NCBI GenBank assembly: GCA_900708905.1
Contig: CAADRB010000026.1
Coordinates: 1,508,639 to 1,572,638, forward strand
DNA length: 64,000 bases
From: Hymenolepis diminuta
Lineage: Eukaryota; Platyhelminthes; Cestoda; Cyclophyllidea; Hymenolepididae
Reading direction: 5' to 3'
Below the pieces are notes generated by a model. It did not search any database and was not told the origin of the DNA. It saw only the letters and a program-made list of their open reading frames with translations. The translations under genes and the position numbers were made by a program. Below, piece after piece: positions 50,370 to 61,374 of this stretch. Every line of letters starts with the position of its first letter. Position 1 is the first letter of the stretch.

Positions 50370-51870
50370 ACTGTGCCGCTCGGCTATTGCAGTGGACAAA
50401 TGTACTAATTAGCGGGTTAAAGTCTTGTTCGTTATTGGAAGTAATAAGATAAACTGTTCCACCAATTAAGAACTGACATGCACCGACAACCCCCAAATCA
50501 AGAAAGAGCTATCAGTCGGTCAGTCCTCATTCCGTCCGGTCCGAATGAGATTTTCCATATTTAGTCAAATTAAGCTGCAGGCTCCACTCCTGTGGTGCCC
50601 TTACTTAAATTCCTTTAAGTTTCAGCTTTCCAGTCATACTTCCCCCGGAACCTAAGCACTTAAATTTTTCTCGAGGACTGCCAGTGGATAAGGTTTGTAA
50701 ACTACCGCCACAGATCGTCAGCTGACATCGTTTATAGTCAGAATTGGGATGGAATCTCATCGTCTTCGAGCCTATGATCTTTGCTCATGACCAATGAAAG
50801 CATTCTTGACGAATGCTTCCGCTTTAGTTTATTTGTCAATGGTTCATTAATTTCACCTCTAGTGCAGCCAAATGAACGTGCCCGCCTGTTTCTTTTCATA
50901 ATTACTTCGGATTCGAAAACTAACGCGAAATAGAACAGACATACTATTCCATTATTCCATGTAGAACTTTTCAGAGGACATTGACCTGATTCAAGCACGC
51001 AAATTTGTTTAAAGAAAACCTGCAATCCGCCTATGAAAACATTTTTAAAGGCATTTATTGGCATGCAAACGAGCCGACTTGGCTCTGTTAAATCACAGAC
51101 ATGGCTCAAAGGAGACCCCATCGCCACGCCAACTCAGTGCACTCCGGTTTAATGTGCACCCACCGAGAGGCCCATACGTTTTCCTTTTATGGACGTGGGT
51201 AATACAAGCACACATGATATGATGCACGCCGCCGAGCATGACAGCCAAGCAGACAACAATGCTACCGAGATCCAACTACGAGCTTTTTAACTGTAGTAAC
51301 TCTAATATTGGAAATTGAAGTTGAAGTTACTACCCTCCAATTGATCTTCGGAGAGGGATTTAAAGTTTACTCATTCCAACTACGAGGTCTCTTTAATGAG
51401 TCCCGCATCGATGTTTTTCGTCACCACCTCCCCGTACTGGGAACGGGTACTGTCTCCCTTGGAAGTCGTAACCGTTTCTCAGACTCCCACTCCGGGATTG
51501 AACCCTTATTCCCCGATACTCGCTATCGCCATAGTAGACAAGTCACCTACTCTCGAAAATTGATAGGGCAGACATTTGAAGGACCCGTCGACGACGCAAA
51601 GCCGAGTGTGATCTGTAACAATTACCTAGAGTCATCAGAAATGCTGCAGTCCATCTACTCTCGGAGGAATGCATGGCTTCTTTTCTAATAAGCGCACATA
51701 TTCTCCAAGGAGTGGGGCCATAGCTTCGTGGCTCTAGAGTTATTATAGTCATCGGTTTAATGATTACGGTCCAATAAACATGATATGACATGCCTATAAA
51801 GACATGAACTTAGGCATGCATAATATGGTCTTTGAGAGAAGCATATGAATATTGGCAGGTTCAACCGGGT
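50370..51870 (-). pseudogene. 18S rRNA pseudogene (3' truncated)
   Basis: Read on the minus strand, this is a decayed nuclear small-subunit rRNA gene. The 5' end is exact at 51870 (ACCCGGTTGAACCTGCC, compare the universal ACCTGGTTGATCCTGCC). It is followed by the conserved GCATATGCTT and TTAAGCCATGC regions in altered form. Very well preserved blocks lie at 51269-51293 and 50571-50640 (AGCTGAAACTTAAAGGAA on the RNA strand). A long V4-like region spans about 51060-51265. The 530-loop sequence GTGCCAGCAGCCGCGG should fall near 51300-51345 but is replaced by unrelated bases. About 20 conserved bases near 51450 are deleted. Similarity ends near 50370, so the 3' domain (roughly the last quarter) is missing. 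It cannot be a working rRNA. Open frames on both strands here (to 129 codons) are artefacts of rRNA sequence. Confidence 0.9.
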
Positions 51871-52360
51871 TGTTCACTGAGCATCAATAGTATCCCCATT
51901 CACTGTTGCTTACAACGACGTCAACAATGAAAGCAGAATTAGCAGGCCACTAATGAGAGTAAAAATGCTGGAGACTATTCACTAACACTGCCTAGACGAC
52001 AGCCTTACGGACTGGATGTATTAACCTGTCTATGTGGTCCGTAGTCTCCGCATCATTCATTTATGCACACATCCATCCAGGACTACAAGCATAGGATTAC
52101 TAACACATACATAAACGTTGGCGGAAATAACATCAACATAGCCGAACCCCTGAGGATTCACATATATCTAAATGCACTCGTGAGTGAGCCAGACATGCTG
52201 CCACCAACTAGCTTGCTGACCCACGTGTTCTATATAGGACTAGTCAGTCTAGTAAATACGTCACAGAGACCATAGCCTCGTACTCATTCACACAGAGTAT
52301 TACATGGACAGCACTAGGAAATACAATAGCTCAGTGCTACCATACCACTAATGAGTTTTG
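51871..52360 (-). other. Possible 5' external transcribed spacer relic
   Basis: This sequence lies directly upstream of the 5' end of the 18S pseudogene and is more C- and A-rich than the spacers around it, with CACACATCCAT also seen on the far side (near 50280). Its position fits 5' ETS or intergenic spacer of an rDNA unit, copied together with the gene. Spacers are not conserved, so this cannot be confirmed by eye. AT-rich spacer resumes near 52360. Confidence 0.35.
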
Positions 52361-55300
52361 ATGCTTATATTATTTAAGTCGCTTGAAAGCCCATTAAAGA
52401 AGCTCTTATGAATTTAATATAACAGGTCTTAAAGATCGTCATATTAATCTGACTTTCTTAATGACCATTCAGCGTATTCATACACGATCAAGTAATCTCT
52501 ATTTTTTACGGTTTGCAGGAAAGTTCTCGAACAATTAAACGTTTGGATATCTCCCAAAATTACTCTGTTAGTAATAAACTTAAGGCCTTTAGTTTGTCGA
52601 TATTACATTTATTTTGTTGTTAGATAGACCTTCTGCTAGTTGAATTAAACTAAACATTCTGTTATTTGAAATGAAGAGACAAATAAATCACAATATCAGT
52701 GGAAATTTTCAAAATTGGTATTCGGCAAGAGGTCATATTATTCCAGAAGGAATAAGGAAAATCCGATTGCTACAGCTCATAGCTCATCAAAGGCGTCTTT
52801 ACGTAGTTTTTCGTTGAGGCTCCAAATTAAAAAGTTTCTTTCCTTAATATGGATAAAATCCTATGGAATATATTTGCAGGTATCATTAAAAAGCTGCCTC
52901 TGGGACTGCATGATGTAAGGTTTGCATAATTTGCTCGCTCACGCAGTTACATTAACGTTTTTACCTTGTTAGAGCCCACTCTCAAGGAAAATTTTGAGCA
53001 TGTATGTCTTCTTGTGAATGGGGCTAAAATAACTTCCTACAACTACGACGAGCCCGAAGATACAGCTGGGCTAGTGAAGTCCTGAGTGTTAAGATTTCTA
53101 ATGAAACATCATAGTGTTATGCATTAGAACTGATACAGTAGCAGGAGGAAGAGGAAGTTAAGGTTGAGGCGTCAGAAATAGAACGAAATGCTTTTAACCC
53201 TAAAATATGAAATAATATGAGGTATTTAATCATCAAGAAATGACTAATTAATACAAAAATACCATATTTAATTGTGAGAATTAAAGGTAATCGATTAAGG
53301 GAAAATTCAGCCGGTGATAACGTTCAAAAAGATGTTATCAATAACGTCAAGGTATCAAGGAGTCATTTGATTTTTGGGTTTGGATTGTACATTATTTACT
53401 AAGCGGGTAGTTCATGTTCAAAATTCAAATTTCATTATTCGTCCAATGAATTGCAGCATATGCTTGTCTACGATGCCCAGTGATTTATGACGGATTTTCT
53501 TAATCATGATGGTCGGTGTTGTCACCTTGATTTATATTTTCCTCCAATGGTTGAAAAGGCAAAGAGATCTTGCTTGATATTTATCATCTAAAGTCCTATC
53601 AGAGTAGAAATGAGATAGCCAAAGATGCAAAAAGCCAATGCTTATACTTGGGGATATACTTTAATTTAACAACCATATACAGGGAAATAAAGTTGACAAC
53701 TTGGTGTTTCCCTTTCCGAGGTCTTAATGACTTTTCAATATTACGGTAGAGCAAGCTAGGAGAATAAAGAATATGTGGGTGCCAAAAACCATGGGTGTGA
53801 TAATCTGAAGAAGTGTCATGGCTCACAAATGCACCTCAGCAAGCAAACAATTTGAAGGAACATCTAATTATATAATCATAGAAGTTCTTTTGTAAAGTAC
53901 GTACACGCCACATTTTGTAAGTTCATGGCTGGAAAACATACTTTGAGGAACAGGAAGTCACTACGTGTTGAGATATCCAGAATATACACTTATTTCCTTG
54001 AAAAAACACCTGTCTACTCGAACTGAAGACTATTTCTGAAGGTAGTTGAAGTGACCGTAATACAGACCTGAAATTTTGAAATCCAAATCCATCTTAAGAA
54101 TAATTTCGGTTGATATAAACGAGTTATGACATATGGATTGCTAAAAAATCTTTTTTCTATTTAAACAAGTTATTAAGCCCTTCCTGAATGTAAAAGTGAA
54201 TGCAGACTTTTACCGTCAAAAATGATACTCACTTAGTGTATTCAAACAAAGATTGCAATGAATACTTTTAAATACAGTTAGAGTATAATTTAATTGAATT
54301 AAAATCTTACTCCTAAAAAATAAAGAATTTGAGTTGTGATTGTTGGATAGAATGAATAGCAAATAAGCAATTTAGTGTTAGTTATTCATAAAATTTGCAC
54401 TTTCGTTAAAATGTGCTAAATTGAAAAGTCGTTGCCTCGTAGAATTTTGGAGTAAAGCCAAACATTATGGTAATCACATGTTTTTATTGAGTTCTGGCTT
54501 GTGTAGGCTGTTTTGGGAGACTAAAAAGGTCATGATAAGTGGCGAGCATATACTATTTACCATCCCTGATGATTTCATTATACCAAAACAAAAATGTCTT
54601 CAGTTTCACAACAAACAATGGATTGCTCAACACTTTTCAAAATATTTGAGAGCTTGTCTGCGAACAATTAAGATTAAGAAGTATCCTGATGTTTCAGCAC
54701 ATCCGCTACAACTGCTTCTCTGAATTCTTTTGAAAATTCAACTAAATTTCTCGTAGCACCTGTCTTCCTAGGGTGCTTCTTATCACAACTCTAGTTCAGG
54801 CTGCTAGTAATAGCATGAAGTTGCATTCATCAGTCACAGATAATGGAAAAGCAATAGATCTCACGCGCTCTATGGAATCTACAATGCCTAAAGTCGTTCC
54901 AGTATGACTTGTCTGCGCGCCCACTGTGTCAAAGCAAAAAGAGTCCCGATATCATGTTTGCCTGATTCCCAGACAAATTAGATATGCCGTCTAAGGTGAC
55001 AAAAAGAGGGTTATCATACTTCTGCTATCTCCAACACTCGTGAATTGGCGACCATGATCAAGTCCTCATAATGTCTTGGGCAGTTTAAGCACATTCTAGG
55101 CATAACAAAGTCCTTTTTCCAACCTAAGCGATTAACACTAGTGGATGATAAATGCAATCATCAGCGTGTTTTCACAAATTACGTGATGCATTCTAATGAA
55201 CAGGAAAATGCAAGATTGGGCAAACCCGGTATGAATGTTTTCTGAATGTATATTCCTTAGTAAACTTTACTCGCGACACTGCAGATGAGAACTATTAATA

Positions 55301-58300
55301 ATGTTTTCGTGCCATTTTTCATCTTCTGGAATAATTCTAGTGGACGGAAGCAAGCCGCATGGAAATAATTACAATTTTGCTCTTTTATAGTCTTTCGGTT
55401 AGTAGTTTAATTTTTTAATAAGATTAATAAATTTTATTTCAATATTTACTGGTGCGTATGGCAGATCAGTACTTTTCCGACTGACTAAATAGTAAGACAG
55501 TTCGAAAATAATTAGAAATGGTAAAAGTATGAACCATAAATGAATTACTTTTGTTTTAAATCCCCTATTCGATTTTAATTTTGAACTCAAAAAGTTTAAT
55601 AATTGCAAATATGGAATTCTTTTATAAGGATTTAGGTTGCGGTGAAAACTACATTGGTAAACTTTTTTGCTAAACCTTAGTAATCCTTGTTGCTGACAAG
55701 TACAACTGGCCTTTTGCAGAGTACTCTTGCATACTTCTGCGTCAAAAATGAGCTAGGCCATGTCCAAAGAAGCGAGAACAAAGTGCGGAGTGGAGTGAGT
55801 TCATTGCAAACTGCTACCACGCACTGTCATTATATACAATCAACGTTACGCTGCCGGGATATTGATCACTGGTTGGCCGGGAGACCTCTGCACTCACATC
55901 CGCGCTTGCTCGCCGCACTTTCCAGTATGTTCAAGCACGCGTGAGACTCCTTTGATCAGTCTAGGTAGCTTTATGAACTCCATAAGGTAGAGGAACAGAT
56001 TTTATTAAATTTTCTGAAGTAATTAGTGAGTACATTGTGAATGAATCTTATTCACATATGAGGAAGGTAAATGGATCTGCTTTCTGTAAAAATTAATAAA
56101 TATAATTGAGTTCTTGAACTTATTTACCACTGCACATCATTATAAACTGAAATTACTTTGGAACTCTTTTAAGCTCCCTGTCAAGTAAAAGTGTATATCT
56201 GCGATATGAATTGAATTGCGACGACAAAAATCTACGCGCCATCATATTCCTAAGTACGTTCATTATAAAGCATTAAGAAAACAAATATTGATTGATTGAA
56301 TTTCTTTAAGTATGACATTAATGGGAGGTTTCTTTCTAGTCGTCTCCCCTATTAAGGAAACTTTTAATAACATTATAATATTAAAAACCTCTTCACTAAA
56401 GCGTTGTCATTAGGAAAATCCAAATGGAAATGATAATTAGTTCGATTCCCATCCTTTTATGCATCTAGAATCATGAGTAATTCTTGGATAGGATGCAGTC
56501 GGAAACAAGCTTATGCAGCAGATTCAAACAAACTAATACTTGGTATGCATAATATATTTCTAGAAAAAGAAATCGAAATAAATGGTACCAGTAATTTTCT
56601 ACAATTAAATCTTTAAAATATCGACCTAACTTCAAAAGCATCCGATTTTATATACCTAAGTTCCTTAAATCTATAAGTTTCAAGGTAAGTAAGAAGCACA
56701 CGTTTGTGATATCGATTCATATATTATAAAATGCCTTCTCTTCATAACTTTTATTAAAATTTTGCATTTTCTCTATAGAAATAATCTGTACAACAATGAT
56801 AGAGTCAAATTTGGGTTAAGAATAAAAAGTATACGTGAAGCATCAAAACAGTCTTCTCAAATTATCTCCCCCTTTAAATTATCACGCAGTTTTTCTCTGT
56901 TATTGGTTTCGGTTTCGTATTTAAAGTTCCCATGTCCGAATTGTAAGGATTTTCTATCTGTCTGGGCTAGTAAGGTCCTAAGCCTGTTAATTATTTCATT
57001 GATTTGGTTGGCGTCTCCTTCAATTTAGGTACATTTTTTACGAATCGAATTATTAAAATACTTCCAAAGCTCTTCAAAACAGTCTCAGTAAATACAACTG
57101 ATAATATCAAATACTGGTTAAATGCAAATGATCTCACGCCCCTGATTTAACCGACATGCAAATTGGTCTCTGTTTCCCAACTAAAAAATTTTTTGCTTAA
57201 ATTTTTGAGTCTGGGATTGACCTTTTGTTGATTTACCTCCCAGTGTTATGCACGGAAACCCACTACGTAGCATGCCGCTAATATAATATTACAGCAACTA
57301 ATTGTAAGGCATTTGATAAGTTCTATAATAATTTTTTTGTGTCTCTATTTGGGAAAAAATATTACGCTTTCCGTGAGAAATCGCAGCAAATCCATATCAA
57401 CGCTACTTTCAATGAAGAACGTTAGGCACATGCTTAACACCATTCAGCAAGCCACCCACGTAGAATTCTACTTCTTGAATCGGTCATTTTAAAGTCACCA
57501 TAATTTGCTGGTAATTTATGTATCTGTCATAAGACTATCAAGGCCATTTGATAAGTTTAATAATAATAATTAATGATGATAAGAATAATTTCAAACGGTT
57601 GCTTCGATTTCCCCTAGTTAACGATATACTTGAGGGAATGAAAAGATTGCATAACAGTCATTTTGAAATGCAAGTGACACAAAGCTTCATAAATGCTAAT
57701 GTTATCCCTGTCAAGAGAAAGTAAAAAATTTTAAGTTTTGTTCTTGAAAAGTGAACATTGCTTAAGTACGCGGTAGTGATTTGCAACTTGGGTTCATAGA
57801 AACTTCGGCTTCCAATTGTTCTTTCAAGTTAATTTAGAAACAATTTAAATGAACTAATTTAGAAGTAAATCAGACTTTAGTAATTTATAAACTCAGCAAT
57901 ACAGTGGACAGAAATTTAGAAACTGGGCCAAGGTCTGATGCATTCTAATCCACGTATATGTGAACAGTGCTCATATATTTTCTGGGTTCAAAACAGGTCT
58001 GGTTTATAAGGATTTATACCTGCACAAGTACCTCTTAAAACCCCGGTAGCAGTAAATTAAAATAAAATAAATAAAATTAATTATATTTTTCTGGTAATTC
58101 AATGCATTGATTAAGAGAATTTTAAAGTTTAATCTATTTTCCAATGTCAACCATTGTTAAAAATAATTTACATCTTTTACTCATGGTCAGTGTGAAAAGA
58201 TTTTGGGAGCAATTTTAATTTTTCACTTTTTAAATATTTCGTTCTTATTAAACACTACAGGAAATATTATATTCGATACATTCATTGATAGCAATAATAA

Positions 58301-60804
58301 TTTTGACCAGTATCACAAGTTAAGAAACTATTTTCGGGTCTTTTATAAATGAACGTAAAGAAAAATCGATTCAGTAACCAAATATTCCCCATTTTAATTT
58401 TAAGATGCATTATTAAATTTGAGATTACATTCGATATTGTAAACCAGTCTTCTCTTAAAACAGAGTAGTAACAAACGAGAATGCCCCTATTATTTTAAAT
58501 TATGATGCTTGTAACTGTAGAGGGGCACCAATCGGTAATTGTACTGAACTAAATCTTGGCTCGTATTACTGGAGTCTTTAAATTGCACTTTTCAACACGA
58601 TCAATAAAATATTTGATAGATAATTCAATAGCGTATTCAATAATAATTTTTTGAGCAAATATAATGATAGCATTATTTATAGGTAGCAATAAAAGAAAAC
58701 GAATCCGTAGGAAGTGCGATTGAAATGTATCTTTATTAAGACACATTATATAGATAAAATAAGGTAAACGAAAGGGCATAAAGTCTTCAAAAAAGCATGA
58801 TCCGTGAAGGGAAGCGGCAATCTTGCCCATGACCACAAATCTCGACTCCATCCAAGCGCTATAAGCGTAAGTATATTTCCAGATCTAATTAATAACTTCT
58901 GTTTTCCTATGTTTGTTTTCTCGTCAGATCATTCTGGAAGCCGATGTGCGTTCCCGTTTCACTTGCTAGGTTACTCGGCTACATCTAATATGCTTTGGGA
59001 CTTACGAATCTCATTTTCATGCTGTCCTAACGTATTGTAATATTTGTAATTAATTAACAATTGCATATCAAAACTAGAGTAATTTAAAATTTTACTCTTC
59101 TTGAATAACTTTGAAACTTAGGCTATTCATTCACATCCAATACTGCACTATTGATTTTCGACAGTAGTCTGAAATATTGGAACGTTATTGGGACTCATTT
59201 TCAAATATTACGGTTTGCTACATTTAACATGTTTTGTGTTCACCTTGTATTGTAAGAGTAAGGTTATCTATTGATTATGCTTAAGCTGTCAGTAATTTTA
59301 TTATGATCTCTGTAAACAAGGAGGCCTCTGAGAGACCTGATCAGTCAGATATTAGGGAAATAAATAAATAATAAGGAAAGTAAAAGCCAAATTGCAAATT
59401 TTTTGCGGAGATTCATTGACGTGCATTCATCAATTTAGAAGAAACACTCTGGATAGGGGCAAAATTTACAAAAGTTAATAATGGTTAACAGAATGGGCGG
59501 AGGAATTTGAGATTCTTATCAGGGTAACTCCAAGATACCTTCATTCAATCAAAAGCGGTTTCTACTCGGGTATCAGTCAGACATCTCGATAAGAGGAAAT
59601 GGTATCGAATCGAGTAACCTTAAACTTATTTTAAATAAAGTTTGAAATGAAAGGTTCAGAGTGTATTTTTTAAGGATCCCGAATTTTGGACGTGACCTCA
59701 TTTCACCAATATTACCATGCGTTTTCCCTCGAAGCTCATCTGTCTGCCCAATAATTGATATTTTCGACTAATTACTAAATACAATTCACGTCTCAACATA
59801 TGTTATCGCTAGAACTTCATAGATGGTTTCCAATGCGTTATATCTGCATGAATTGAGTGTAATTAACCATTTTTTGAGTACCAGAGTTTACGATTATGAA
59901 GATGTGTAAATATACAAGGGATTACCTTAAATGTTGTAAGCAAAATCCTTTTTGAGTAACATCGATTTAAATCGCAATGAAAAATCATTTTTTGCGTTTT
60001 TGCGTTTGCTCGAGCGGTTTCAGTCGTCCCGGCTGGAGAATATTGATGAGAGATAACTCAGTTCTTCCCTGTAAAATCAGCACACGGTGATTGCAAGACT
60101 TTTGGAGAGGACGTTCCATTCTCCCTCATCGTGTCCTTCATCACGTTGTTTCCACTATCGTTCTTCGTCCTTCCCGCTTATTCTACCTCGAATTTTAACT
60201 GTTGCTATCCTGCTTCTTAATCTTCTGGATCTGTGAAAACTGTAATTATTTTCTGTTGGCTAATAGCTGTTAGCCTTAGCTCACACAATCTTATCGCCAT
60301 GCACAAAGCATCAGCTCTATCAAACACTCAGGTGAGACAGGCACCCATCTGATAAAGCACCCCATTCTTCAAATTCTCAATTGTCAGACATTAACTTCTA
60401 AGCGATTTTAACAATTGCAGCTGCCTTTATCTACGTCTTTTACATTTATACTTATGTTCTGTTGTAATAAATCAACAGGCTCGGCTCTCTCCTCCATGCT
60501 ACTTCTGTTGGTCAGATCCTATTGTCAAGCAACTCTCTATCTGATAGTAATCTATCCATTTCACTATAGTGGATAACAAGACAGCAGTCTTTAGTTTATG
60601 CAACGCTCCTTACCAAATTTTCTTCATTAATGTCGTGTGATATTAGATCAAATGACCGCATGCTCACTTGACTGTTATTGCCAAAATTCTAAAAAGCTGG
60701 TTGTATTTACGCAATAAGAACTTCGATCCCCATTCTAATAAGGGTTTAATTTTGCCAGAAATTCCAAATTTGCAAAATTAGAATGATCACCCAAAAACTG
60801 CATG
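52361..60804. other. Long AT-rich spacer
   Basis: No supported gene in about 8.4 kb. Longer open frames at 54421-54723 (plus, 100 codons) and 58549-58851 (minus, ATG start, 100 codons) have no recognisable domain or splice pattern. A GC-richer patch lies at 55740-55945, and a C/T-rich one at 60090-60360, both unassigned. Confidence 0.45.
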
Positions 60805-60821
60805 TTTATTCTATTTTTATT
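60805..60821 (-). promoter_or_regulatory. Two poly(A) signals of the gene at 60857-61374
   Basis: AATAAA occurs twice on the minus strand (60821-60816 and 60810-60805), about 36 and 47 bases after the stop codon. Confidence 0.55.
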
Positions 60822-60856
60822 GATCGTCAAAAAGTATTAAAAGCGAGTCCAGAAAA

Positions 60857-61374
60857 TCACGAATACTCTGCTTCTTTTGCAGCAATATTTCGTCTAAGTT
60901 TCTCAGCCAGTGCACAACAGCAAACACAAATTCCACTGCAAATGTAATAAACGATTCCAAGATATGGTACAAACAAATGTAAATGAGTTATAACACCGCC
61001 AAAAATTTCCCCCGCTATTGAAATGGCTGTCAAAATCATAAACTTGAAGAAAGGCATAAAGAATATAAGTGAACATCATTACCACAAATAGAGCAAGTCT
61101 TCTCCTCTTTGATGTTGCGTAATATCCAATACTCGCATATATAAACAACGAAACTGAGGAGAGAATGAGTCCCCATTCAATTAAAGGGTCCTTTTTGACT
61201 TTCTTCTTATTTGAATCTATTACATAATACATATCGTGGGCTGCCATAACAACAGCGCTTGCCTGGTAAGGAGATAAATTCAATTTTAATGCAAGTACCT
61301 ACAAGAACAATTGAAGTAAACAAAATTAGGAGCCGTCCTGTAACTCCTAATGGAATCCAAGAGTTATCAGTCAT
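60857..61374 (-). CDS. Tetraspanin-like four-TM protein lacking the large loop (145 aa)
   Basis: Three exons in phase 0: 61374-61303 (24 codons), 61262-61083 (60) and 61042-60857 (61 plus stop). Both introns are 40 bases and GT-AG. The ATG at 61374 is the first in frame. Membrane segments lie at about 14-38, 54-74, 81-103 and 109-129. TM3 and TM4 are joined by about five residues, so the large extracellular loop, CCG motif and loop cysteines are missing. TM3 keeps Glu96-x-x-x-Gly100, the tetraspanin TM3 signature. A basic patch (Lys-Arg-Arg-Arg, 76-79) sits where the short cytoplasmic loop between TM2 and TM3 is expected. A Cys cluster (123-127) at the end of TM4 could be palmitoylated, as in tetraspanins. 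The basic, Ala/Lys/Glu-containing C-tail is about 15 residues. Exon plan as in the genes at 4477 and 27965. Function unknown. Confidence 0.75.

Noticed and set aside
50738..51127. 129-codon minus-strand frame and its neighbours at 51093-51275, 51308-51688 and 51543-51791
   Set aside because: All lie within the 18S rRNA pseudogene. Their open length comes from GC-rich rRNA sequence.
51440..51540. tRNA-like B-box (GGTTCAATCC on the minus strand)
   Set aside because: The match is part of the conserved 18S rRNA sequence. No complete tRNA cloverleaf surrounds it.
54421..54723. 100-codon plus-strand frame with natural-looking composition
   Set aside because: Starts from TTG, and no homologous family comes to mind. 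It could be an exon, but neither end has a convincing splice site.
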